Made by a program: the position numbers and the translations under genes
Notes under the pieces: generated by a model
Seen by the model: only the letters and a program-made list of their open reading frames with translations
Told to the model about the DNA's origin: nothing
Databases searched by the model: none
From: Clostridiales bacterium UBA1770
GTDB taxonomy: Bacteria; Bacillota; Clostridia; Oscillospirales; CAG-272
Direction of reading: 5' to 3'
DNA length: 12,971 nt
Assembly: GCA_002315325.1 (NCBI GenBank)
Contig: DCGU01000091.1
Location: forward strand, 56,494 to 69,464
In this document: piece by piece, positions 6,647 to 12,971 of the stretch
How the letters are laid out: each line of letters begins with the position of its first letter
How positions within the stretch are numbered: the first letter of the stretch is position 1

Positions 6647-7387
6647 ATGGAAAAAATCATAGAGCAAAATTTCAGCGTTGAACTGTTGGATAAATCCACC
6701 CCGAATGCATTGCGGGCAGTTCAGCAATTCAGATATACGTTTTTATGCAAAGATTACGACGACAGCCTGCCCGAAGAGGGCTTGGACGACGACGGCTTCG
6801 ACGCCGCCTCGGATCTGCTTGTCGTCAAAGATACCGACGCCGGCAAAATCGTCGGTACCTACCGTATCACCACGCCGTTGACCAATGCGGAGAAAAAAAC
6901 CTATCAAATCGAGCGGCAGTATGATATTACCCCTCTGATTGAAAGCGGCAAACTGTTTGCCTGCGTTTCCAGGCTGTGCATTGACACCGACTATCGCGAC
7001 GGGGCCGTCATTAAACTGCTGATGCGCGGTCTGTTCCAATATTTGTCGGAAACCAAATGTGAGTACGTATTGGGACTGTGCTCGTTCCACGGTACCGACA
7101 AATCCCTGTATCCTAACGCCTTTACTTATTTATATCGCGAGCATCTGCAAACCGAATTTGATTTCAAAGCCGTGATGAACCCCATTGATTTGAGCGGCTG
7201 TGCCGAAACGTACGACGAGAGTAAAATCCGGGAGGAAATGCCCGGCGTTTTGCGCACCTATTTGGCCATCGGTCATACCGTTTGCTCCACGGCATCCGTT
7301 GACAAAGATTTCAACTGCATCGACGTTTTGATTGTATTAAAATGCAGTCAGGTGAACCAACGCTATTTACATTTTATGTTGAGGTAA
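6647..7387 (+). CDS. OlsB-like N-acyltransferase (PF13444-type GNAT)
   Basis: The 246-residue protein matches OlsB/N-acyl amide synthases, which transfer a (3-hydroxy)acyl chain from acyl carrier protein to the amino group of ornithine or another amino acid. Signatures in order are an FRYTFLCKDYDD block (28-39), DLLVVKD (56-62), VGTYRI (69-74), SRLCIDTDYRDG (108-119), and the end block VLRTYLAIGH...DKDFNCIDVLIVL (201-231), the family's glycine/Asp-rich close. OlsB makes lyso-ornithine lipid, and the same family in human commensals makes assorted N-acyl amides. It is soluble or peripheral, with no membrane helix. A GGAG site (6637-6640) supports the ATG. The second acyltransferase starts four bases after its stop, so the two steps are probably coupled. 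The amino-acid substrate cannot be read from the sequence. Confidence 0.88.
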   Translation: MEKIIEQNFSVELLDKSTPNALRAVQQFRYTFLCKDYDDSLPEEGLDDDGFDAASDLLVVKDTDAGKIVGTYRITTPLTNAEKKTYQIERQYDITPLIESGKLFACVSRLCIDTDYRDGAVIKLLMRGLFQYLSETKCEYVLGLCSFHGTDKSLYPNAFTYLYREHLQTEFDFKAVMNPIDLSGCAETYDESKIREEMPGVLRTYLAIGHTVCSTASVDKDFNCIDVLIVLKCSQVNQRYLHFMLR

Positions 7388-7391
7388 GCAA

Positions 7392-9314
7392 TTGGCACGC
7401 ATTACATCCAAAACAAAAAAGAAAATACTATATGCCGTCGGGTTTACCTTGACCGTTGCGGTCATTGCCCTGCTCTTGTTTTTCTTTTTGAAAGACACCA
7501 TCTTTGAGCTGCGCAGACTGACGATGGACCATGATGAAGACGGCATCAAAGAGTTCCTGCGTTCCAAGGGCTGGTGGGGTTACGTGACCGTTGTCATCGT
7601 GGAAGCGTTGGAAATGTTAGTTATCTGCATTCCGGCAGAATTTATCCAATTCCCTGCCGGTATCAGTTTCCCCTTCTATATTGCCATTCCGTTGTGCGAC
7701 GCCGGCGTTATGCTGGGGGCAAGCGTCATCTACCTGCTTGTCCATACCTTTAAAATGGACCCGCCGCTGCAGGGGAAACGCGAAAAAAAGCTGGAATCCA
7801 TCGAGAAAACGGCAGGCGACGTCAAAATACAAATGTTGATGTATTTCCTGTTCGTCACTCCGATTATTCCCTTCGGCGCCATTTGTTATTACTGCAGCAG
7901 CAAAAAAATCAGCTACGGCAAATATCTGTTTACCGTTGCCACGGGTGTGCTCCCCTCCATCATCACGTCCATCATCATGGGGTCCGGTGCCAGATATTTC
8001 ATTGCCCACGATATTTCCGTTTGGTTTTTCGTATTGCTGGTCTTCCTGCTCGGCACGGTACTGTTCATCGGCATGTTTTTTATCGGACGCAAATTCATCT
8101 ATAAAAAAGAAAACAAAAACACGCCGAACAGCATTCTGTATCGGCCGTTGTTGAACGTTTTCGGTTTATTTGTCGGTCTTCATTCCAAGCCCGCCTACGT
8201 GGAAGATGCCCTGTACGAAGAAATGCTGGACATCAACGGTCCCATCGTCTTTTTGTGCAATCACAAGTCGGTGTACGACATTTATCACACGTTCAATTAT
8301 ATCTATCCCCTGCGGGCGGCTCTCGTCGGCAATCGCTACTATTTGCGAAATAAGGTAACGCGGTTTGCCATCCACACCCTGGGTTTTATACCAAAACGTA
8401 TGTTTGCCCAGGAAATCGAGCCGATTAAAAAAATCCTGGCTGCCGTGAAGAACGGCACGTCCGTTTTCATCTACCCGGAAGCACGACTGTCACTGGACGG
8501 TTTGGCCAACCCCATCACCGAGGGAACGGGCGCACTGCTCAAACGACTGGCGGTCCCGGTGGTCGTGTTGAATATCAACGGCGACTTTACCGCCTATTCC
8601 AAGTTCCACACGACGAAGGGCCGCATTCCGGTCGAGGTCAAAGTTAACCGCATTTTATATCCGGACGAGATTAAAGCATTGGATGAAAAGACGTTGAACG
8701 ATATCCTGCAATCGGCCGTTGAAACCAACGAATACGCCTATATGAAACGGTTCACCGTCAAGGACAAAAATATGGCATCCGGCAGTGAGAAGGTCATTTA
8801 CAAATGCCCCCAATGCCGCAATGACTATACCGTGCAGGCGTGCGGCTGTACCCTGCAATGCGATTGCGGTTTTACCCTGACGTTTGACGAACATTATTCT
8901 TTTAAACCGAATGCATTCGGTTTTGCCAATCTCAGTGACGCGTATCGATACGTTAAAAAAATCGAAAAAGAGGACGTTTTCGGCATCGAAAGTGACGTAA
9001 AATTCACGGTTGACGTCACGGTCAAGATCCTTGATGCCGTCAATCCGAAAAACGATTTACCGGGCAGCGGTACCGTAACGCTTACGACGAACGGCATTCA
9101 ATTTACCGGTATCATCAACGGTGAAGCACAATCGTTTGCCCACACGTTCCGCGAAACGCCCTGCCTTGTTTTCGGCGTAGACAGCGAGTTTGAGTTCTAT
9201 CACCAGGGTAAACTGTATTATTTCTACCCTGTCGGCAACCGCCGTGCCTGCACCAAAATGGCCACCCTGTATGACGTGCTGGTTGAAGCATACAAAAACA
9301 AAAAAGACGCATAA
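7392..9314 (+). CDS. VTT/DedA-like membrane domain fused to PlsC acyltransferase with zinc ribbon
   Basis: The 640-residue protein is a fusion. Residues 1-240 are membrane helices with VTT (TVP38/DedA) features: IPAEFIQFPAG (80-90) and FVTPIIPFGAICYYCSSKKISYGKY (154-178), then a helix near 210-233. Residues 260-430 are a PlsC/AGPAT domain with HX4D (H291, D296 in NHKSVYD), the acceptor-loop equivalent YPEARLS (361-367) and GFIPKRMF (331-338). Residues 471-493 hold a cysteine cluster (C472, C475, C484, C486, C490, C492), apparently a zinc ribbon. Residues 500-640 are a beta-rich domain of unknown type. With the OlsB-like gene ahead, it probably adds the second (O-linked) acyl chain, the OlsA role. 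The VTT part may move the product between leaflets. The start is TTG at 7392, with GAGGT at 7381-7385 overlapping the upstream stop. A terminator follows at once. Confidence 0.88.
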   Translation: MARITSKTKKKILYAVGFTLTVAVIALLLFFFLKDTIFELRRLTMDHDEDGIKEFLRSKGWWGYVTVVIVEALEMLVICIPAEFIQFPAGISFPFYIAIPLCDAGVMLGASVIYLLVHTFKMDPPLQGKREKKLESIEKTAGDVKIQMLMYFLFVTPIIPFGAICYYCSSKKISYGKYLFTVATGVLPSIITSIIMGSGARYFIAHDISVWFFVLLVFLLGTVLFIGMFFIGRKFIYKKENKNTPNSILYRPLLNVFGLFVGLHSKPAYVEDALYEEMLDINGPIVFLCNHKSVYDIYHTFNYIYPLRAALVGNRYYLRNKVTRFAIHTLGFIPKRMFAQEIEPIKKILAAVKNGTSVFIYPEARLSLDGLANPITEGTGALLKRLAVPVVVLNINGDFTAYSKFHTTKGRIPVEVKVNRILYPDEIKALDEKTLNDILQSAVETNEYAYMKRFTVKDKNMASGSEKVIYKCPQCRNDYTVQACGCTLQCDCGFTLTFDEHYSFKPNAFGFANLSDAYRYVKKIEKEDVFGIESDVKFTVDVTVKILDAVNPKNDLPGSGTVTLTTNGIQFTGIINGEAQSFAHTFRETPCLVFGVDSEFEFYHQGKLYYFYPVGNRRACTKMATLYDVLVEAYKNKKDA

Positions 9315-9325
9315 CGTTTTTCCCC

Positions 9326-9358
9326 AAAGGAACGCCTGTTTCCGGGCGTTCCTTTTTT
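9326..9358 (+). terminator. Intrinsic terminator of the acyltransferase operon
   Basis: AAAGGAACGCC (9326-9336) pairs perfectly with GGCGTTCCTTT (9345-9355) around an 8-base loop and runs into TTTTTT (9353-9358). It lies 12 bases after the stop at 9314 and closes the two-gene operon. Confidence 0.92.
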
Positions 9359-9432
9359 ACGTTGACACGTACGTACGTTGTGCAAAAATATGCTGCCGTG
9401 TCCCCAACGTTACACTTATCTTTGAAAAAAGG

Positions 9433-9461
9433 TTGCAATAGGAAGCGCTATCTTATATAAT
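9433..9461 (+). promoter_or_regulatory. Promoter of the glycosidase-like gene
   Basis: TTGCAA (9433-9438), a 17-base spacer and TATAAT (9456-9461) form a strong housekeeping promoter. Transcription would begin near 9468, giving a leader of about 60 bases before the ATG at 9531. The spacer contains the palindromic core described in the next entry. Confidence 0.75.
9441..9450. promoter_or_regulatory. LacI-family-like operator core in the promoter spacer
   Basis: GGAAGCGCTA, centred on the perfect palindrome AGCGCT (9444-9449), sits between the -35 and -10 boxes. LacI/GalR-family sugar repressors and CcpA favour such AANCG-NT-type cores with a central CG. The flanks are only partly symmetric, so the assignment is tentative. 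It would fit sugar-controlled expression of the downstream gene. Confidence 0.35.
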
Positions 9462-9530
9462 GGTAAAAAGCGGTGAAACGCCGCGCACGTTTTTTGCTCT
9501 TTCATTTAACCCGTCAAAAAGGAGAAAACC

Positions 9531-11930
9531 ATGCTGACTTTATCGATATTACAAAACGGCACTATGACCGGTACGTATCAAGGAAAAACCGTGATTACAC
9601 CCTCCCCCATCTGCACGCTTGTCAAGGGCGGCAGAATGTCGGCGCCCCTGGGCTGCACGCAGGACGGGGATACGATAACCGTACAATTTGAAACGGGGGT
9701 ATGCGTACTGCATTTGGAAACGGGGGATTGGAACCGACTTACGGTGGAAGCAGTCCCCGATGGGACCGAGACCTTCCAATTCGGGCCGTATACGGTACCC
9801 GATTGCTGCGCCTGCGGCGAAATGCTGGGGGCCGCGTGGACGGCGGACGGCGGTGCAGTCTGCATCCAGTCACTGTCGCCCAAAGTTTTGGGCGGCGGAT
9901 ATAACGTTAAAACCAACGACACGACGTTCCCGACGCCAATCAATACAAGAGCCGCTTGGCCGCTGCAGGCAGACGGCAGGACGCCGGCAAAGTGCGCCAA
10001 TATTACAAGCAAAACGAGCGTGGCCCTGTGCTGTGCCGTACGCGATATGACGCGCGGCTCGGACGAACCCGGGTGTGATATTGTTGAACCCGTGCCGGGA
10101 CCGGACGGACCGATTGCCGGCGCATCCATCGTTTTGTGCTCTGCACAAAGTGCTGCCGAACTGTTGGACACCATTGACCAAATTGAAACAACGTATGGCC
10201 TTCCGCACCCCACCATTGACGGCACGTGGGCCAAAAAGTCCCCCCGTGCCGACGAAATCTATTTTGTCTTTGAGGGCGGCGGCGACAACCAACAACGGAT
10301 TGATATGGCACAGCGTGCCGGGGTACGCTGCGTGTATTTCGGTGACCCGTTCAAATCCTGGGGACACTTTGACGTCAACCCATCGATGTTTCCGAACGGT
10401 TTGCCTGATTTTGTCCATTTTGTGGAAAATGCCAAAAAACAGGGGGTTGATACCGGATTCCATACGTTAAGTAACTTTATTCGCACGTATGACCCCTACG
10501 TCACGCCGATACCGCACAAGGATTTAAAAGAATGGCGGCGAACGACGCTGGCACAGGAAGTCAACGAAAGTGCAACAGAAATCCGTGTGACGGAGGACTG
10601 CGGTTTTGCACAGGCAAACACGCTCAACGCGCTGCGCATTGAAAACGAACTGCTGCGGTACAAAACGTACGATGCCGACACCAAAACACTGCAAGGCGTT
10701 GAACGCGGCGCGTTCGGCACGAAAGCCGATGCACACAAAGCCGGTACGAAACTGGCCCGTATGTCCGACCACGACTACGGCACGCTGTATCCGTCCATCC
10801 TTTTGCAGGATGAGATGGCAACACGTCTGGGGACACTCATCAAAGCGTCCGGCATTCGACGCATGAGTTTTGACGGCATGGAGGGCTGCGACACGACGGG
10901 CTGGGGCGAATACGCCCGTTCCGCCTACGTCCGCAAAGTATTCGAGACCTGCGGCGGCGACCTGATTTGCGACGCCAGCAACGACGGCCACTACCGTTGG
11001 CACGCCCATTCGTATTTTAACTGGGGCGAACCGTGGTGGGAAGACAACCGCAAGGGCGGCTCCTTTAACTACCGTGCCGACCATATCAGCTTCTTCCGCC
11101 GCAACCTGTACCCCTGTATGCTTGGCTGGTACGCCATTTATGTAGGCGGCACCGATAACAAATCGTTCGGCAATCGTCTGTCAGCCACCACACCCGAAAA
11201 GCTGGAGAGCATGCTGTCGCGCACCGTCGGTTTTGACGCCGGATGCTGCTTCTGTATCTTCCCCGGCAACGGCCTGCTGGACACCTATTTGGATACCATC
11301 AACCGCTGGATACGCTTTAAAGCAGACCGCGTCGTGCCCGATGAAATCAAAACAAGAATGCGCGACGAGTTCACCTATTGGCACCTGGATGAAACGGACG
11401 ACACCTGGATTTTGCAGCAGCAGTACGAACAGACACAGATGCTGTTTGCCCACGAACACGTTGTCGGGATGGAGTCCGGCTCCACCGGTTACGACTTCCG
11501 CGGGCGCACCGTCGGAGATTTAACGGAGCATCGTTCCCTGTTCTATCAGGACCGCACGTCCGCTTTTTCCGATTACGAGCCCGTGCCGGAACCGCTGCAT
11601 TGCCGCATTCGCGTCGGCTATTTGTATCAAACCGGTGCCGTTTACGGCCTGACGCTGGGTGACGCATGGGGCGGCCCGCATCACGTCAAGTTTACCGTCA
11701 CGGCCAACCCGGGGGACTATTTGGAATACAACGGCGGCACGACGCTGTACCACTATGACGCCGACCTAAAACTGTTGGAAACCATCACCGGTGAGGGCGA
11801 GGAAATCACGGCAAGATGCTATGCCTTCACCGGCATTGACGTGTTCTACGTCACGGGCAAAGACGACCGCCTTGACGTGGAAATGACGACGTATCAAACG
11901 GCGTATGCCGCAACCTATCCCAAAAAGTAA
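9531..11930 (+). CDS. Large glycoside-hydrolase-like protein with inserted beta domain
   Basis: The 799-residue protein resembles uncharacterised glycosidase-like proteins. It has an N-terminal beta-sandwich (about 1-220), a probable TIM barrel starting at DEIYFVFEGG (241-250) and VRCVYFGDP (265-273), and a C-terminal beta domain (about 690-795). The barrel holds MSFDGMEG (445-452), where D448 and E451 are the best catalytic candidates, and an aromatic-rich stretch around 490-503 (HAHSYFNWGEPWW). A small beta module is inserted at about 335-412; it ends in VERGAFGTKADAHKAGTKL, a motif shared by modules in phage-tail and surface proteins. No signal peptide is seen, so it is predicted to be cytoplasmic. 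AAAGGAG (9518-9524) fixes the ATG. It stands alone between its promoter and a terminator. GH36/GH31-like action is possible, but I cannot assign a family. Confidence 0.85.
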   Translation: MLTLSILQNGTMTGTYQGKTVITPSPICTLVKGGRMSAPLGCTQDGDTITVQFETGVCVLHLETGDWNRLTVEAVPDGTETFQFGPYTVPDCCACGEMLGAAWTADGGAVCIQSLSPKVLGGGYNVKTNDTTFPTPINTRAAWPLQADGRTPAKCANITSKTSVALCCAVRDMTRGSDEPGCDIVEPVPGPDGPIAGASIVLCSAQSAAELLDTIDQIETTYGLPHPTIDGTWAKKSPRADEIYFVFEGGGDNQQRIDMAQRAGVRCVYFGDPFKSWGHFDVNPSMFPNGLPDFVHFVENAKKQGVDTGFHTLSNFIRTYDPYVTPIPHKDLKEWRRTTLAQEVNESATEIRVTEDCGFAQANTLNALRIENELLRYKTYDADTKTLQGVERGAFGTKADAHKAGTKLARMSDHDYGTLYPSILLQDEMATRLGTLIKASGIRRMSFDGMEGCDTTGWGEYARSAYVRKVFETCGGDLICDASNDGHYRWHAHSYFNWGEPWWEDNRKGGSFNYRADHISFFRRNLYPCMLGWYAIYVGGTDNKSFGNRLSATTPEKLESMLSRTVGFDAGCCFCIFPGNGLLDTYLDTINRWIRFKADRVVPDEIKTRMRDEFTYWHLDETDDTWILQQQYEQTQMLFAHEHVVGMESGSTGYDFRGRTVGDLTEHRSLFYQDRTSAFSDYEPVPEPLHCRIRVGYLYQTGAVYGLTLGDAWGGPHHVKFTVTANPGDYLEYNGGTTLYHYDADLKLLETITGEGEEITARCYAFTGIDVFYVTGKDDRLDVEMTTYQTAYAATYPKK

Positions 11931-11942
11931 TTCCGTCAACGT

Positions 11943-11976
11943 AAAAATCCGAGCCAAATCATTGGCTCGGATTTTT
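11943..11976. terminator. Bidirectional intrinsic terminator between convergent genes
   Basis: A perfect 15-bp stem (11943-11957 with 11962-11976) closes on an ATCA loop and begins and ends with AAAAA/TTTTT. It lies between the glycosidase-like gene (stop at 11930) and the leftward oxidoreductase (stop at 11980) and should end both transcripts. Confidence 0.93.
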
Positions 11977-11979
11977 CGT

Positions 11980-12971
11980 TTACGTCGGCAAAATAAAGCG
12001 GTTTTCCCGCAGCAACGGTAACAGATCGGAGTACCGTACTTTTTGAAATGCGATACCCCTTTGCGCCGCCAACACACACATAAGGCCTGCGGCCTCGCCC
12101 GTGGTCATGCAGGTGTTCATCATACGAAAGGCATTGAGACAGGCAGGATCGGCGGAAATGGCACGCCCGGCGCAGAGGACGTTATCAAACGCCTGCGGCA
12201 CCAAAGCCCCCATGGGAACGCTGCCGGTGCCGGGGGCCTTTTTGGCCCATGACGGCCGCGGCATCCCTTTTTTGTTGCTGTGAAAGCCGCAGGAACGATT
12301 CGTCACGGCAACACAGTCGGACGTATCCTCCCCGAAAACGGTATCTTGGGTAACGCTGCGTTCCCCGATAATACCCTGCCCGCCGCGCACGCCGACCTGC
12401 AGTGCGGTATCCAGCAAATAGCAATCGGCAAAACCGGGCATCTCACGACGCAGGAAATCCAGGACGGCAAACACGTTTTCCCGTAATGCGCCATCCATCC
12501 GCGTCATATCGGCCGAGTCAACGCCGTCACCCGTCGTATAGCAAACGGCGATTTGGCAAACGCCGGGATTGAGCTGTATGGAATAGCCGAAATGATCCCA
12601 TACTTCGCCGGGAACCCGTCCCGCCTCGTAGAGTTGTTTATATAATGCTCCGTTCGATTCGTCGTCAAACGGCGTCACGCCGCCGACGAAGAAAAACATG
12701 GACTTGTTCATATTGAATTCGTCCGTGTACTTTTGGATGCTGTCGGGATTGGCCAGTGCGCAGACAAGCGCGTCACCGGTACAATCGACAAAGCGGTCGG
12801 CTGCCACCAACGTTGCTCCCTGAAACATACTGACAAGCAGTGCCGTGATACGGCGGCCGCTCTCGTCCACAACGGCTTCACACACGCGCGTGTAGAACAA
12901 CAGCGTCACGCCCGCCCCCTCCAGCATGCGCCGCATCACCAGTTTCATCGTCTCGGGGTGCATGCTGGAGG
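11980..12971 (-). CDS. FAD-dependent oxidoreductase (FAD_oxidored type), N-terminus outside window
   Basis: About 330 C-terminal residues are visible; the frame stays open to the window edge, so the nucleotide-binding GxGxxG start is missing. The ATG at 12961-12963 is internal: HPE(T)MK after it is the usual mid-protein string of the family. Recognisable parts are VDCTGDALVCALA, where FAD is held, VGVRGGQGIIGER, and the closing block CAGRAISADPACLNAFRMMNTCMTTGEAAGL. The family (PF12831-like) is common in carbohydrate-use loci of gut and marine bacteria, mostly with unknown substrates. The typical RETRRI-type string is replaced by RGGQGI here. It is transcribed toward the glycosidase-like gene and shares the terminator. 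The product class is firm; the substrate is unknown. Confidence 0.9.
   Translation of the reverse strand, partial: SSMHPETMKLVMRRMLEGAGVTLLFYTRVCEAVVDESGRRITALLVSMFQGATLVAADRFVDCTGDALVCALANPDSIQKYTDEFNMNKSMFFFVGGVTPFDDESNGALYKQLYEAGRVPGEVWDHFGYSIQLNPGVCQIAVCYTTGDGVDSADMTRMDGALRENVFAVLDFLRREMPGFADCYLLDTALQVGVRGGQGIIGERSVTQDTVFGEDTSDCVAVTNRSCGFHSNKKGMPRPSWAKKAPGTGSVPMGALVPQAFDNVLCAGRAISADPACLNAFRMMNTCMTTGEAAGLMCVLAAQRGIAFQKVRYSDLLPLLRENRFILPT

Noticed and set aside
9362..9394. TTGACA at 9362 as a second promoter for the glycosidase-like gene
   Set aside because: The only TATAAT-like box (TATGCT) is 21 bases away, which is too far. The TTGCAA/TATAAT pair at 9433-9461 is far better.
1..12971. 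CRISPR array, transposase or integrase
   Set aside because: No regularly spaced direct repeats and no recombinase motifs were seen on either strand.

Overview
The window reads like a chromosomal segment of a Gram-positive anaerobe, most likely an uncultured gut-type Clostridia. The reasons are strong AGGAGG-type ribosome sites, consensus TTGACA/TATAAT promoters, TTG start codons, near-balanced base composition, a PadR/HAAS/DUF4097 operon and a palindromic repeat of a type I associate with Clostridia. The lineage is inferred from these traits only.

Layout. Positions 1-310 hold no convincing gene but carry a cluster of short GC-rich hairpins and a dispersed palindromic repeat. A promoter at 319-347 precedes three same-strand genes: a nucleoside-hydrolase-fold protein with an altered metal site (479-1363), a pectate-lyase-superfamily beta-helix protein (1506-3014) and a sialidase-like beta-propeller protein (3168-4376). 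A perfect 16-bp bidirectional terminator (4418-4453) separates them from a minus-strand, translationally coupled operon: PadR regulator, HAAS-type membrane protein and membrane-anchored DUF4097 (Toastrack) protein (6333 down to 4462). That operon starts at a perfect consensus promoter overlapped by an inverted repeat. Divergent from it, behind another strong promoter, are an OlsB-like N-acyltransferase (6647-7387) and a 640-residue protein joining a VTT/DedA-like membrane domain, a PlsC acyltransferase, a zinc ribbon and a C-terminal beta-rich domain (7392-9314), closed by a terminator. Next come a promoter with an AAGCGCT core between its boxes and a 799-residue glycosidase-like protein (9531-11930). 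A bidirectional terminator then separates this from the C-terminal 330 residues of an FAD-dependent oxidoreductase on the minus strand (11980 to the window edge).

How the genes may work together. The outer genes (479-4376 and 9531-12971) look like parts of an intracellular programme for taking apart an unusual carbohydrate: none has a visible signal peptide, and their families recur in glycan-use loci. The middle six kilobases look like an envelope module. A PadR/HAAS/Toastrack membrane-stress sensor lies head to head with enzymes predicted to make an N-acyl amino acid or ornithine-type lipid. The fusion protein could both finish that lipid and move it across the bilayer. This pairing is the part of the window most likely to be a little-described system.
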